This document shows, piece by piece, positions 1 through 9,281 of a stretch of DNA of 64,000 bases (within the stretch, counting starts at the first letter, position 1; every line of letters begins with the position of its first letter). This DNA comes from Acidobacteriota bacterium (GTDB taxonomy: Bacteria; Acidobacteriota; Vicinamibacteria; Vicinamibacterales; UBA2999). Location: contig JADZCN010000037.1 of the NCBI GenBank assembly GCA_020851565.1, positions 124,001-188,000 of the forward strand. Reading direction: 5' to 3'. The notes beneath the pieces were generated by a model. The model worked only from the letters and a program-made list of their open reading frames with translations, was not told the origin of the DNA and searched no databases. The position numbers and the translations under genes are program-made.

Positions 1-1
1 C

Positions 2-322
2 AACGCGGGCGGGGCGAGTGCGCCCTCCGACCCGGTGAGCCTGTCGTTCCCGGCAGCGTGCACGGGCGTGCCGGAGGCGCCGGCGAACGTGCTGGCGTAT
101 CGGCTGGGGAGCACGGGTTTCGTGGTGTGGGATCCGCCGGCGTCGGGGCCGGCCCCGACCGGCTACGTGCTGAACGTGACCGGGGCGTTCGTGGGCAGCT
201 TCGGGACGCCGGGGCGCATCCTGAGCGGTGGCGTCGCGCCGGGGACGTACAACCTGAGCCTGGTGGCGACCAACGCCTGCGGGACGGGCGCACCAGCCAA
301 CACGGTGCTCGTGGTGCCGTAA
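2..322 (+). CDS. C-terminal end of a fibronectin type III domain protein (5' partial)
   Basis: The reading frame is already open at the left edge, so only the last 106 residues are visible. They read as the end of one FN3-like domain and one complete one: a proline-rich entry ([15 protein letters not shown]), alternating beta-strand residues, and an end with N-x-CG and VLVVP. The same style closes the large FN3 protein at 32979-36041 (VTVVVP), so the two may be related secreted proteins. FN3 modules are usually extracellular binding or spacer domains. No catalytic part is visible and the N-terminus, with any signal peptide, lies outside the window. Confidence 0.75.
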   Translation, partial: NAGGASAPSDPVSLSFPAACTGVPEAPANVLAYRLGSTGFVVWDPPASGPAPTGYVLNVTGAFVGSFGTPGRILSGGVAPGTYNLSLVATNACGTGAPANTVLVVP

Positions 323-333
323 AATACTCCGGG

Positions 334-1050
334 TTGCCCACGCTCTCCGTCATCATCCCGGCCTACAACGAGGCCCGCACCATCCACCGCATCCTCGACC
401 GCGTTGCCGAGGCGGAGCTTCCCGCCGGCATCGGCAGGGAGGTGCTTGTCGTCAACGACTGCTCGAAGGACGACACCCAGGCGGTGCTGGAGGCCTATCG
501 CCACGCGCACCCCGATCTCGACCTGAAGCTCTTCCGGCACGAGGTGAACCAGGGCAAGGGCGCGGCCCTGCACACGGGCATCCGCAACGCCACCGGCGAG
601 TACCTCATCGTCCAGGACGCGGACCTCGAGTACGACCCGCGCGAGTACGCGCTGCTGCTCAGGCCCATCCTCGAGGGGTTCGCCGACGTGGTTTATGGCA
701 GCCGGTTCATGGGCGGCAAGCCCCACCGCATCCTGTTCTTCTGGCACACCATCGGCAACCGCCTGCTCACGTTCCTGAGCAACATGTTCACGAACCTGAA
801 CCTGACGGACATGGAGACGTGCTACAAGCTGTTCCGGACCGAGATCGTCCAGGGCCTGCGGCTCGAGGAGAAGCGTTTCGGATTCGAGCCGGAGGTCACC
901 GCCCGCGTGGCGCGCGTCCCCAACGTGCGCATCTACGAGGTGGGCATCAGCTATTACGGGCGAACCTACGCCGAGGGCAAGCACATCGGGTGGAAGGACG
1001 GCGTGCGGGCCATCTACTGCATCCTGAAGTACAACCTCTGGCGCCGATGA
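334..1050 (+). CDS. GT2 glycosyltransferase, dolichol-phosphate mannose synthase-like
   Basis: A 238-residue GT-A enzyme predicted to move a sugar from a nucleotide donor to a polyprenyl phosphate or similar acceptor at the cytoplasmic face. The start is taken at TTG 334 because the conserved first strand [11 protein letters not shown] follows at once and the frame upstream overlaps the FN3 gene. Visible motifs are NDCSKDDT (donor binding), [12 protein letters not shown], and QDADLEYDP, the DxD-type metal site. YGSRFMGG and the [10 protein letters not shown] segment are typical of the DPM1-like group. No C-terminal membrane helices are present, as in short bacterial members. It starts a + strand run leading to the ABC exporter. 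The acceptor cannot be deduced. Confidence 0.88.
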   Translation: MPTLSVIIPAYNEARTIHRILDRVAEAELPAGIGREVLVVNDCSKDDTQAVLEAYRHAHPDLDLKLFRHEVNQGKGAALHTGIRNATGEYLIVQDADLEYDPREYALLLRPILEGFADVVYGSRFMGGKPHRILFFWHTIGNRLLTFLSNMFTNLNLTDMETCYKLFRTEIVQGLRLEEKRFGFEPEVTARVARVPNVRIYEVGISYYGRTYAEGKHIGWKDGVRAIYCILKYNLWRR

Positions 1051-1078
1051 CGCAGCACACGCCTATCGGGGGCGTCGC

Positions 1079-2323
1079 ATGAGTGATCCCGGGCAACTGC
1101 GCCTGGGATGGCGCGCGGCGCTGGCCGACACGATCGCGGCCGCGATCGCGATGAGCCTGGCCTACCTGCTGCGCTTCGGCCGGGACGAGGCCTGGCACTT
1201 CGCCGGCATCGGCTGGCCCCTCCTGCTGCTGGCCATCGGGCTGCAGGTCAGCGTCGCCGCCATGGCCGGGCTCTACCGGGTGCGTGGCCAGGTGATGTGG
1301 CCCATCCGGCTGGCCGTTGGCGGCCTGGCCGGCGCGCTCGTGGTGCTGCTGCTCGTGACCTGGGCGGGCGCCGGCGAGGGCGTGTCGCGGCAGGCGCTCA
1401 TCGGCCAGGCGGCCGTCTTCGGCCTCGTGGCCGTCATCTGGCGAGTGCTCGTCGGGCTGAAGGTCCGCCAGCGGCAGGCGCGGGACTTCCGGGAGCAGTT
1501 CGGCGGGCAGGCGCTGGTGGTGCAGGGCGCGGAGGTGGGCTCGATGGCCGGTGCGCTGGCGCGCACGTGGGACTACCGGCACCTGCTGTCGAACCTGCTG
1601 ATGAAGGACCTGAAGCTGAAGTACCAGCGATCGCTCCTGGGGTTCGCCTGGTCGCTGCTCAATCCGCTGCTGATGATCCTCGTCTACACGCTGGCCTTCA
1701 CCTACGTGATGAAGGTGCAGACGCCGCGCTTCGTCTTCTTCATCCTCATCGGCGTACTGGCATGGACGTTCTTCGGGAGCGCCGTGTCGAGCGCCACCGA
1801 CGCGGTGACGGGGAGCGGCTCGTTCCTGAGGAGCGTGGTGTTCCCCCGCGTGGTGCTGCCCCTTTCGACGGTGCTCTTCGCCCTGGCGCAGTACCTGCTC
1901 ACGACCGTGGTGTTCCTGCCCCTGATGCTCGTCCTCTACCAGGTGCCGCTCGAGCCGCGCATGCTGCTCTTCCCGGTCTTCCTGGCCCTGCAGGTGCTGT
2001 TCATCGCGGGGATCTCGCTGGCGATCTCCACCGCCACGGCGGTCTTCCGAGATGTGAAGCACCTGGTGGAGGTGGGCCTCGGCATCGGCTTCTGGGCCAC
2101 CCCCATCCTCTACGAGCCGACGATGGTGCCCGAGCAGTTCCGGCCGTTCATGCTGCTCGGGCCGATGACGCCGTACATCCGCGCCTACCAGGACATCTTC
2201 TACTACGGCGTGACGCCGGAACTGGCCGTCTGGGTGGTGGCCACCGTGTATGCCGCCGGCATGTTCATCTGCGGCCTCAGCGTCTTCCTGGCCTACGAAG
2301 ATCGCTTCACGGAGTTCGTGTGA
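1079..2323 (+). CDS. Polysaccharide ABC transporter permease with extra N-terminal membrane domain
   Basis: A 414-residue membrane protein. Residues from about 165 form an ABC-2 permease of the Wzm/TagG type: LLMKDLKLKYQRSLLGFAW, then about six hydrophobic segments, with FRDVKHLVEVGL near the end. It would export a lipid-linked glycan. The first 150 residues are extra for the family and hold about four hydrophobic segments, including AYLLRFGRDEAW and MAGLYRVRGQVMW. These resemble the membrane domain at the N-terminus of FlaA1/WbpM-type nucleotide-sugar epimerases. The stop overlaps the GTG start of the ATPase gene (GTGA), so the pair is co-translated. Confidence 0.88.
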   Translation: MSDPGQLRLGWRAALADTIAAAIAMSLAYLLRFGRDEAWHFAGIGWPLLLLAIGLQVSVAAMAGLYRVRGQVMWPIRLAVGGLAGALVVLLLVTWAGAGEGVSRQALIGQAAVFGLVAVIWRVLVGLKVRQRQARDFREQFGGQALVVQGAEVGSMAGALARTWDYRHLLSNLLMKDLKLKYQRSLLGFAWSLLNPLLMILVYTLAFTYVMKVQTPRFVFFILIGVLAWTFFGSAVSSATDAVTGSGSFLRSVVFPRVVLPLSTVLFALAQYLLTTVVFLPLMLVLYQVPLEPRMLLFPVFLALQVLFIAGISLAISTATAVFRDVKHLVEVGLGIGFWATPILYEPTMVPEQFRPFMLLGPMTPYIRAYQDIFYYGVTPELAVWVVATVYAAGMFICGLSVFLAYEDRFTEFV

Positions 2324-3087
2324 GCACGGGCCCGCTGATCGTCGTCGAGCAGGCGTCGAAGCGGTTCGTGATCCATCACAACCGGCCCAACGCGCTGAAG
2401 ACGCGGGTGATGGGGCTGGTCCACGCGCGGTACCGCTCGCGCGCCGAGGAGTTCTGGGCGCTGCGGGACGTGAGCCTGCAGGTCGGGCGGGGCGAGGCGG
2501 TGGGGCTGGTCGGGCGCAACGGCTCGGGGAAGAGCACGCTGCTGAAGCTGATGGCGGGCATCCACAAGCCCTCGTCGGGACGCGTGCTGGTCCGGCGGAA
2601 CCTCACCATCGGCACGATGATCGAGTTGGGCGTCGGCTTCCACCCCGAGCTGACGGGCCGTGAGAACGTGTTCCTGAACGCGTCGGTGTACGGCCTCACG
2701 CGCCGGCAGGTGGAGCGCATCTACGACCAGGTGGTGGACTACTCGGAGATCGGCCACTTCATCGACGAGCCGCTGAAGAACTACTCGTCGGGCATGATGA
2801 TGCGCCTGGGGTTCTCGGTGGCGGCGCACCTCGACGCCGAGGTGCTGCTGCTGGACGAGATCTTCGCCGTGGGCGACGAGGCGTTCCAGGCGAAGTCCCG
2901 CAAGACGATGATGGGGTTCCTGGAGCGGGGGCGGACGATTGTCTTCGTCTCGCACTCGGCGAGCGTCGTGGAGGAAGTGTGCGGCCGGGTGTGCGTGCTG
3001 AGCGGCGGCCAGAAGGTGTACGACGGCCCGACGAAGGAGGGGCTGGCCCTGTACCACGACCTGACGGGGACAGGGGCGGGGCCGTGA
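2320..3087 (+). CDS. Polysaccharide ABC transporter ATP-binding protein (Wzt/TagH-like)
   Basis: A 255-residue ATPase partner of the preceding permease, starting at GTG 2320 inside the permease stop. It shows Walker A GRNGSGKST, the signature loop NYSSGMMMRLGFS, Walker B VLLLDEIFAVGDEAF and the switch histidine in FVSHS. This pattern is the Wzt/TagH group that powers glycan export. It ends shortly after the nucleotide domain and so lacks the C-terminal carbohydrate-binding domain of O9a-type Wzt; export would not depend on recognition of a terminal modification by this subunit. The giant protein at 9282-13964 nevertheless resembles chain terminators of such systems. Confidence 0.92.
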   Translation: MSTGPLIVVEQASKRFVIHHNRPNALKTRVMGLVHARYRSRAEEFWALRDVSLQVGRGEAVGLVGRNGSGKSTLLKLMAGIHKPSSGRVLVRRNLTIGTMIELGVGFHPELTGRENVFLNASVYGLTRRQVERIYDQVVDYSEIGHFIDEPLKNYSSGMMMRLGFSVAAHLDAEVLLLDEIFAVGDEAFQAKSRKTMMGFLERGRTIVFVSHSASVVEEVCGRVCVLSGGQKVYDGPTKEGLALYHDLTGTGAGP

Positions 3088-3145
3088 GGCGGCGCGGTCC
3101 GGCGTCCATGCTCGGGCGCCGTCGCCGGCGAGGCCGGGTGATGCG

Positions 3146-4192
3146 ATGGCCAAGATGACGTCATTCTTCGATGCGATGCTGGATCGCCTGCCAGCCGTCC
3201 AGCGGATCAGGGCGGAGCGGGATTCGTATCGGCGGGAGGCCGACGCCTTGAGCATCGCCGCTGCAAGTGGCCAGGCAAAGGCCATCGAGTGCCAGGCCCA
3301 TCTCGATGGACTGACGCGAGAGGCGGCGCAACTGAGAGCAGAAGTTGAGCAGCTGAAGCTGGGCGTGCGCTTCATGCCTTCAGGTCACTTCTACTCACCC
3401 TTCCCGTCGCTCGAGGAGCTGGCCAGGGATGAGCACAGGATCTTCGGCCCCCCGCCTCGCGAGCTGCCCGGCATCGACCTCAGGGAGCGGCATCAGCTGG
3501 ACCTGCTCGAGCGATTGGCTGGCTACTACCGCGACCTGCCGTTCGGGCAGCACCGGTTGGAGGGCCTGCGCTACTACTACGAGAACCCGACCTTCTCCTA
3601 TTCCGACGCCATTTGCCTCTATGGGATGCTGCGATTGGCACGCCCCCGGCGCGTCATCGAGGTCGGCTCGGGCTATTCCTCCTGCGTGATGCTCGACACC
3701 TCCGACCTGTTCCTTGGTGGGGGGCTCCAGGCAACGTTCATCGAGCCATATCCAGATGTGCTCCTGTCGCTGCTGAAACCAGGGGACACGGAGCGCGTCC
3801 GGATCCTGGCCATGCGCGTGCAGGACGTGGAGCTGCGCGAGTTCGAGTCGCTGGAATCCGGCGACGTACTCTTCATCGACTCCTCGCACGTGAGCAAGGC
3901 CGGCAGCGACGTCAACTGGCTCTTCTTCGAGGTCCTGCCCAGGCTTGCCCACGGTGTGTACGTGCACGTGCACGACGTGCAGTACCCCTTCGAGTATCCC
4001 CAGGCCTGGATTCGCGAGGGCCGCGCCTGGAACGAGGCGTACCTCGTGCGCGCCTTCCTGCAGTACAACAGCGGCTTCCGAGTTGTGCTGATGAACTCGT
4101 ACATGGCCTGTTTCCACGAAGCGTTCTTCCGCACGTATCTCCCGCTCTGCCTGAAGAACCGGGGGGGGAGCCTGTGGCTCCAACGGTCATGA
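3146..4192 (+). CDS. Class I SAM-dependent methyltransferase-like protein
   Basis: 348 residues. An N-terminal helical stretch (about 15-75, rich in Ala, Glu, Arg and Gln) looks like a short coiled coil. It is followed by a domain whose first motif is RVIEVGSGYSS, then FIEPYP as the acidic residue after strand 2, and DVLFIDSSH. That order is the Rossmann core of class I methyltransferases of the methyltransf_24 type often found in glycan loci. Later VHVHDVQYPFEYP supplies conserved His and Asp residues that could bind metal. The stop overlaps the next gene by ATGA. The substrate is unknown; O-methylation of a sugar is the natural guess from context. Confidence 0.75.
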   Translation: MAKMTSFFDAMLDRLPAVQRIRAERDSYRREADALSIAAASGQAKAIECQAHLDGLTREAAQLRAEVEQLKLGVRFMPSGHFYSPFPSLEELARDEHRIFGPPPRELPGIDLRERHQLDLLERLAGYYRDLPFGQHRLEGLRYYYENPTFSYSDAICLYGMLRLARPRRVIEVGSGYSSCVMLDTSDLFLGGGLQATFIEPYPDVLLSLLKPGDTERVRILAMRVQDVELREFESLESGDVLFIDSSHVSKAGSDVNWLFFEVLPRLAHGVYVHVHDVQYPFEYPQAWIREGRAWNEAYLVRAFLQYNSGFRVVLMNSYMACFHEAFFRTYLPLCLKNRGGSLWLQRS

Positions 4193-5778
4193 CCCGGCCT
4201 CGCGTCCTGACCATCTTCCATCGCACAGGCACGACGGCCTATCCGGACGCGGAGGCCGAGCTCGCGGAGCTCTTCGCGATGCAGTTGCCGGCCGTGGAGC
4301 GCGACGTGATCGTCGTGGACAACGCCCTGCCCCCCGGGGTGTCGGAGCAGCAACCCGGTCGAGTCGTCATCGGCGGCGACAACACCGCCAGTGAGTTCTC
4401 GGGCATCGATGCGGCGGTGGCGTGGCTCGGCCCGGCCGGCGTGACGCGCTACGATCTCGTGAACATCGTCACGTCGGCGTTCACGCAGTTGTACGTGGCC
4501 TATCTCGAGCGGTTCCGGTCCGACGTCGTCGCCGCCCTCATCGGGCGGCGGGCCTGCGTCGGCCACATCGACTGCTACAACGAGCCGATCGAGGTGCTGT
4601 CGTATCGCAGCCAGCATTGGCTGCGCACGAGCTTCGTGATGATCCCGCCTGACGAGCTGCTGCTGCTGCGGGGCACGGTCTCGGTGCGACCTTCCGCGCG
4701 CTGGTTCAGCGGCCGCCCCGAGGCGCCATTCGCGGAGGAGGCGCCGCTCTCTGCGACCTATCGGAAGTACATCCTCGACTGGCTGCTCGGTGAGGACATC
4801 GGCCAGGGCGTGCGGTGGCACAAGAAGATGTCGCTCGAGGGCGACGGGCTGGTCGTGTTCGAGCGAAAGGCCCTGGCGATCCTCAACGAACACCTGTTCG
4901 GCATCCGCCTGCGGGCCTCCGGGTGCCGGACCATCGACGTGACGTGGCTGTCAGGGACGCTCGCGGCGGGACGCCCCGTGGACTGGTCGACCCCCTGGTG
5001 GCGGCAGCTGGCGGAACGGGACCGGGACGCCCTGAGCATCGAGCCACCCGGAAGCGAAGCCGCGGTCGTCACGGCCCATGCGGCCGCCGACGGCCAGCCC
5101 GCCCACGACCAGAACGCCACCTATGACCTGGAGACCACCGAGGTGATGCGCCGCGTGCTCGGCGAGGCGTCCACGGGCCTCGACATCGGCGCGCACGAAG
5201 GCAGCGTGCTCCGCGAGATGGTGGCGATTGCCCCGCGTGGCGCCCACCACGCGTTCGAGCCGCTCCCGCACCTGGCTGCGCGGCTCCGCACCGCCTTTCC
5301 CGCCGTGACCGTTCACGAGGCAGCGGCCAGCGACACGCGAGGCCGTGCCCGCTACGTCTTCGTCGAGAACGCCCCCGCGTACAGCGGCCTTCGCGAGCGG
5401 GAGTACGATCGTCCGGACCCAGCCACGACCCTGCTGGACGTCGCAGTCGTGCGCGTCGATGACGTGGTGGCCCCTGGCACACGGGTGGACTTCATCAAGC
5501 TGGACATCGAAGGAGGGGAGTTCCACGCGCTCAAGGGCGCTGCCGGCACCATCACGCGCTGCCACCCGGTGATCGTCTTCGAAGCGAGCGCGAGATCGAC
5601 GGGGAAATACGGCGTCTCCCCCGAGGACATGTTCGCGCTGCTGGCCGGCGAGTTCAGCTGTCACGTGTCCACGATGCGGCGGTGGCTCCAGGGAGAGGCA
5701 CCGATGTCGGTGGAGGAGTTCGCCCGCAACTGGTACGGCGGGCCGGAGTACTACTTCATCGCATACCCCCGGCGCTAG
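4189..5778 (+). CDS. Unknown N-terminal domain fused to FkbM-family methyltransferase
   Basis: 529 residues starting at ATG 4189 within the previous stop. Residues about 1-290 form a domain I do not recognise (starts RPRVLTIFHRTG; contains DNALPPG and NIVTSAF). It may be degenerate glycosyltransferase-like. Residues about 320-525 are an FkbM methyltransferase: GLDIGAHEGSVLREM (SAM loop), HAFEPLPHLAARL, VDFIKLDIEGGEFHALKGA (family signature) and VIVFEAS. FkbM enzymes O-methylate hydroxyls, often of sugars. It ends in a CTAG shared with the stop of the convergent membrane protein gene, so there is no spacer between the two transcripts. Confidence 0.82.
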   Translation: MTRPRVLTIFHRTGTTAYPDAEAELAELFAMQLPAVERDVIVVDNALPPGVSEQQPGRVVIGGDNTASEFSGIDAAVAWLGPAGVTRYDLVNIVTSAFTQLYVAYLERFRSDVVAALIGRRACVGHIDCYNEPIEVLSYRSQHWLRTSFVMIPPDELLLLRGTVSVRPSARWFSGRPEAPFAEEAPLSATYRKYILDWLLGEDIGQGVRWHKKMSLEGDGLVVFERKALAILNEHLFGIRLRASGCRTIDVTWLSGTLAAGRPVDWSTPWWRQLAERDRDALSIEPPGSEAAVVTAHAAADGQPAHDQNATYDLETTEVMRRVLGEASTGLDIGAHEGSVLREMVAIAPRGAHHAFEPLPHLAARLRTAFPAVTVHEAAASDTRGRARYVFVENAPAYSGLREREYDRPDPATTLLDVAVVRVDDVVAPGTRVDFIKLDIEGGEFHALKGAAGTITRCHPVIVFEASARSTGKYGVSPEDMFALLAGEFSCHVSTMRRWLQGEAPMSVEEFARNWYGGPEYYFIAYPRR

Positions 5779-7385
5779 TTCCCCGAGGCCCGGCGCCGTT
5801 CGAGCCGGCAGATGCGGAATGGCCCCGCGTGCGATCCGTGCATCTCGCACGCGTCGGTCGCGACGAGCCCGAAGTGCGCCAGCGAGCCCTCCTGCTTCTC
5901 GTGAATCGATCCCGGAAGCATGTCGAGCTTGTAGAGGCGATCATCGGGCGCCCCGGCCACGTGCGCCTCGAGCCGTGTCCACATCGCGTTGCCCGGCACC
6001 AGCCCCTTGTTGCTCAACAGCCGGACGAAGGTCGTCGACGGCGGGAAGAATGGGACGACGTAGGCCTGAGGCATGTCCCACATCAGGATCGTCGCCCCTT
6101 CGTATTTTGCGAGAGCGGTCGGATCCACCCCGAAGTACGAGTCCGACCAGGGGATCCGCCCCCAGTCGGGCGGGCGGGCGCCAACCGCGAGCGCGACGCA
6201 CACGGGCACCGCGAGGGCAAGCGTCGCCGTCCCCCGCCGGGTCAGCACCATGGCCGTGCCGATGATGACCGGGGCGCCCAGCAGCTCGAGCACCACGATG
6301 TACCGGTAGTACGAGAACAGCTGGAGCCACGCCACGTATGAGACCAGCCAGAACACGGCGAGCAGGCGCAGCCGCACCACCGTCTCGTCGCGCGGCCCGG
6401 CGTCTCCCGACAGGCGATCGAAGGCCGCCGCGAGTGCCGTTGCCGCCAGCGCCAGGAGCGCCGCGGCACACCGCCCGTCCCTGAACGCCGGCTCGAGCAC
6501 GAGGTTCTGCGTGCCGATCCAGAAGAACGGGTAGAAGACCTTCTGGAAAGCGGTGCCTGCCACGAAGCGCTGATCCGACAGGTCGAGCGGCGGCGCGAAC
6601 GGTGACTGGAAGATCTCGTTGAAGTAGGGGAACACCGGGCTCCCGAAGTGGTGGTACATCAGCCACATCCAGTAGCCGCCGGCCAGCAGCACGCCCGCTG
6701 CGCCCCCCGCCGCGAATCCCGTAGCGCGGGTGCCGCGCGCGCGCGCATGCCCCGGCACGGCCAGCGCCATCGCCAGGAGCCCCATGGCGATGGGCCCAAC
6801 CGCGAGCTTGGCACCCACGGCACCACCGGCCAGCAGGCCCGCAAGCACGAAGGGGGTGGTGATTGGCTGTGCTTCATCCGCCGATACGGCGCGGAGCAGG
6901 AGCAGCAGCGCCAGCAGCAGCGGCAGGGCCACGACGTTGTCGCCCATGGTGTTGCCCAGCATCGAGAGGTAGCCGGCCCCGAGTGCGCTGGTCCCGGCCG
7001 CCAGCAGGCCCGCGGTCGTCCGAAAGCGCGCGAGGCGGTCGGGAACCAGCAGCAGCGTGATGCGGTGGACCGTCCACAGCGCCAGGCCGTGAACGGCCGA
7101 CATCCACAGGAAGAACGCGATTGGGGGGACACCCAGGCGCACCGCGCCATAGAGGGGGAAGTCGAGGAGCGGGTTGTGAAACGACTGGACGCCCGCCGCG
7201 TGCACATCGCGCTCGAAGCGGCCGTGAATCACCTGGTACGGGTTGTAGAAGTGGTAGTTGAGCAGATCCCAGTTCAGGTCCTGGCCCAACCAGTACCCCA
7301 GACCGACACACAGCGTCGCGTAGCCGGCAACGAGGCGGAGGTCGTTGCGGGTCAGGAGGGGTACGGGAGTGCTGACGCGTGGCAT
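5775..7385 (-). CDS. Polytopic membrane protein, GT-C glycosyltransferase-like
   Basis: A 536-residue integral membrane protein with roughly ten hydrophobic segments. The region after the first helix reads DLNWDLLNYHFYNPYQ; an acidic loop at this place is where GT-C lipid-linked glycosyltransferases keep catalytic acids. The C-terminal hundred or so residues are soluble (SDSYFGVDPTALAKYEGA) and probably periplasmic. I cannot place it in a named family. In this locus it could transfer a sugar from a polyprenyl carrier in the periplasm. Its ATG touches the TAA of the upstream GT4 gene (TAATG), showing transcription with it. Confidence 0.65.
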   Translation of the reverse strand: MPRVSTPVPLLTRNDLRLVAGYATLCVGLGYWLGQDLNWDLLNYHFYNPYQVIHGRFERDVHAAGVQSFHNPLLDFPLYGAVRLGVPPIAFFLWMSAVHGLALWTVHRITLLLVPDRLARFRTTAGLLAAGTSALGAGYLSMLGNTMGDNVVALPLLLALLLLLRAVSADEAQPITTPFVLAGLLAGGAVGAKLAVGPIAMGLLAMALAVPGHARARGTRATGFAAGGAAGVLLAGGYWMWLMYHHFGSPVFPYFNEIFQSPFAPPLDLSDQRFVAGTAFQKVFYPFFWIGTQNLVLEPAFRDGRCAAALLALAATALAAAFDRLSGDAGPRDETVVRLRLLAVFWLVSYVAWLQLFSYYRYIVVLELLGAPVIIGTAMVLTRRGTATLALAVPVCVALAVGARPPDWGRIPWSDSYFGVDPTALAKYEGATILMWDMPQAYVVPFFPPSTTFVRLLSNKGLVPGNAMWTRLEAHVAGAPDDRLYKLDMLPGSIHEKQEGSLAHFGLVATDACEMHGSHAGPFRICRLERRRASGN

Positions 7386-9280
7386 TACCGGCGCAATGAG
7401 TCCGGTTCACGAAGGGGACTCTCGAGGCCCCGAGCCAGGCCCGTTCGCCTCAGCATCTGCGGCGATGGACACGCCTCCACCAGCGCCGCGATGTTCGTCA
7501 GCAGCGCCCGCGCGGTCGAGTCCCACGTCCACGCCGCGGTGGCCGGGTTCGTGCCCAGTGGGACGCCGTCCACGGCCTCCCCGCGTTCGAGCCGGCCCAG
7601 GATGTCCACGAGCGACCGCTCCGATCGGAACGTGATGAGGCGCCCCGGGCCCCGATAGCCGGCCGCCAGCTCGGTCACCAGCGGCGACTCCCGCGCCACC
7701 ACCGTGCGCCCGTACGCCAGCCCCTGCACGATCGGCAGTCCGAAGCCCTCGTAGAACGACGGGAACACCACCACGCCGGCCCGCGCGTAGTACGACTGCA
7801 CGGTGGCCTCGTCCACGCCGCCGCTGTCGAACCGCTTCACGTGCGCCGTGCGAGGCTGGTCGCGATCCCCGAACACCACCATCGTCTTGTTGGGGAAGGC
7901 GCGCGCCAGCAGGTCCACGGTGGGTCCGATGTGCTTGTGATCGTACCGGTTGCCGAGCAGCAGCCAGTACGGCTCCTCGGGCACGGCCGACGCGCCCGCT
8001 CCAGCGGTGGTGTAGTCGTCCGCATGCAGCGAGAGCGGGCAGGCATCGAGCAGGACGGCAGGCCCGGCCGCGAACCGGTTCTCGAATCGCCGCTGGGAGA
8101 AGGTCGAGATGAAGAAGATGCCATCGGCCTCGTTCGCCATCCGATGCCACGTTGCATCGAGCCCGGGCGGCCCTGGATAGAGGACGTCCCACGAAATCGT
8201 GTCGAGCATCCAGTAGGCGTTGACGGCGGCCCGCTCCGACAGCCCATCGACCTCGACATCGACCCAGGGCTGAGACAGCCGCAGGCTGGCCGCGAACCGC
8301 TCGCCGGGCGGCGAGGTGCACAGCCGCCATCGCGGATAACGAGAGGCGAGGCCGTAGTGGTCCGACGCCTCGCGATACACCCACAGGCAGACCGATGCGT
8401 CCGGCCGCGCGCGGTACAGCGCGTCGCAGATGTTCAGGATGACCAGCGACGTGCCGTTGTACACGGCCGTGAGGTTGCGGGCGTCCAGCAGCAGCGTCTG
8501 CGGCGCATCCACGGCCGCGGCCAGGAGCCGCTCGCCGTTGCGGGCACGCGCATCGGGCACCTCCACGCCCGTGCGGATCGTCTCCGGGAACGCGCGTTTC
8601 ACCGCAGCCAGGCCCTCTTCCGCGCAGCCCCACGACCGGGCCGTTCGGGCCGGGAGATCCGCCGCCGCGCGATTGCACTGCACCGTGCGGAAGCCTGCCC
8701 GGCGCGCGCGGACGGCGTAATCGGCCAGCGCGGGCCACAGGCCGCTAGCCCCGTCGCCGAAGGGAAGGCCGCACGCCAGCTCGCGCCTGATGAGCATGCA
8801 CGGCGCGAGCTGCTCCGCGAGGACCCGGTAGTCCGGCAGCGAGCCCAGGACGCGCAGCGGCAGCATGTCCTCCGTCGGCCCCATGGCCGCGGGCAGGTAC
8901 ACGCGCGCGGTCTCGGGATCCACCAGCCGCGGCAGCGCCGCGCCGAACAGGGGATCCAGGTCGAGGCCCTCGACGAGAGAGCCGATGCACTCGGCCGTCG
9001 GCAATGCGCCCGCGGCCACGATCAGCACTGCGCCCTCGATGTCCGCCGCCGCGTCGAAGGCCCAGGCACAGGCCCGTGCGTCTCCGGTCGAAGGCACGAC
9101 CGCCCAGGAGCCGGAGGCCGCGCCCTCCAGGCCCGGCGGCACGACGACGACGGCACGCCCGACGATGGCGCCGAGCCGATCGGCCCGGCCGAGAACCGCG
9201 AGCGACTCGCGGGCCTCCGCCGCCGAGAAGGCGGACAGGTCGATCAAGGCGGCAATGGGGACCCGGGGCGGCACGCGCAC
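7385..9280 (-). CDS. Glycosyltransferase: degenerate GT-A-like N-terminal half plus GT4 (GT-B) C-terminal half
   Basis: 631 residues, start placed at GTG 9280 one base after the upstream stop. Residues about 370-600 are GT4: WLLLGNRYDHKHIGP, then FPSFYEGFGLPIVQGLAYG, which holds the E-x7-E nucleotide-sugar motif, and a following ARESPLVTEL. A donor-side segment VYNGTSLVILNICDALY begins about residue 265. The N-terminal 240 residues (PIAALIDLSAFSAAEA, then AACMLIRRELA-like text) look like an eroded GT2 fold with no clear DxD. It sits between the 1560-residue protein and the GT-C-like protein on one minus-strand transcript and probably adds one residue of the glycan. Confidence 0.8.
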   Translation of the reverse strand: MRVPPRVPIAALIDLSAFSAAEARESLAVLGRADRLGAIVGRAVVVVPPGLEGAASGSWAVVPSTGDARACAWAFDAAADIEGAVLIVAAGALPTAECIGSLVEGLDLDPLFGAALPRLVDPETARVYLPAAMGPTEDMLPLRVLGSLPDYRVLAEQLAPCMLIRRELACGLPFGDGASGLWPALADYAVRARRAGFRTVQCNRAAADLPARTARSWGCAEEGLAAVKRAFPETIRTGVEVPDARARNGERLLAAAVDAPQTLLLDARNLTAVYNGTSLVILNICDALYRARPDASVCLWVYREASDHYGLASRYPRWRLCTSPPGERFAASLRLSQPWVDVEVDGLSERAAVNAYWMLDTISWDVLYPGPPGLDATWHRMANEADGIFFISTFSQRRFENRFAAGPAVLLDACPLSLHADDYTTAGAGASAVPEEPYWLLLGNRYDHKHIGPTVDLLARAFPNKTMVVFGDRDQPRTAHVKRFDSGGVDEATVQSYYARAGVVVFPSFYEGFGLPIVQGLAYGRTVVARESPLVTELAAGYRGPGRLITFRSERSLVDILGRLERGEAVDGVPLGTNPATAAWTWDSTARALLTNIAALVEACPSPQMLRRTGLARGLESPLREPDSLRR

Positions 9281-9281
9281 G

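Noticed and set aside
947..2062. Long open frame on the minus strand opposite the ABC permease
   Set aside because: Its product is Arg/His/Gln-rich without hydrophobic cores or motifs, and it is antisense to a clear permease. Open antisense frames are expected at this GC content; many similar ones were ignored.
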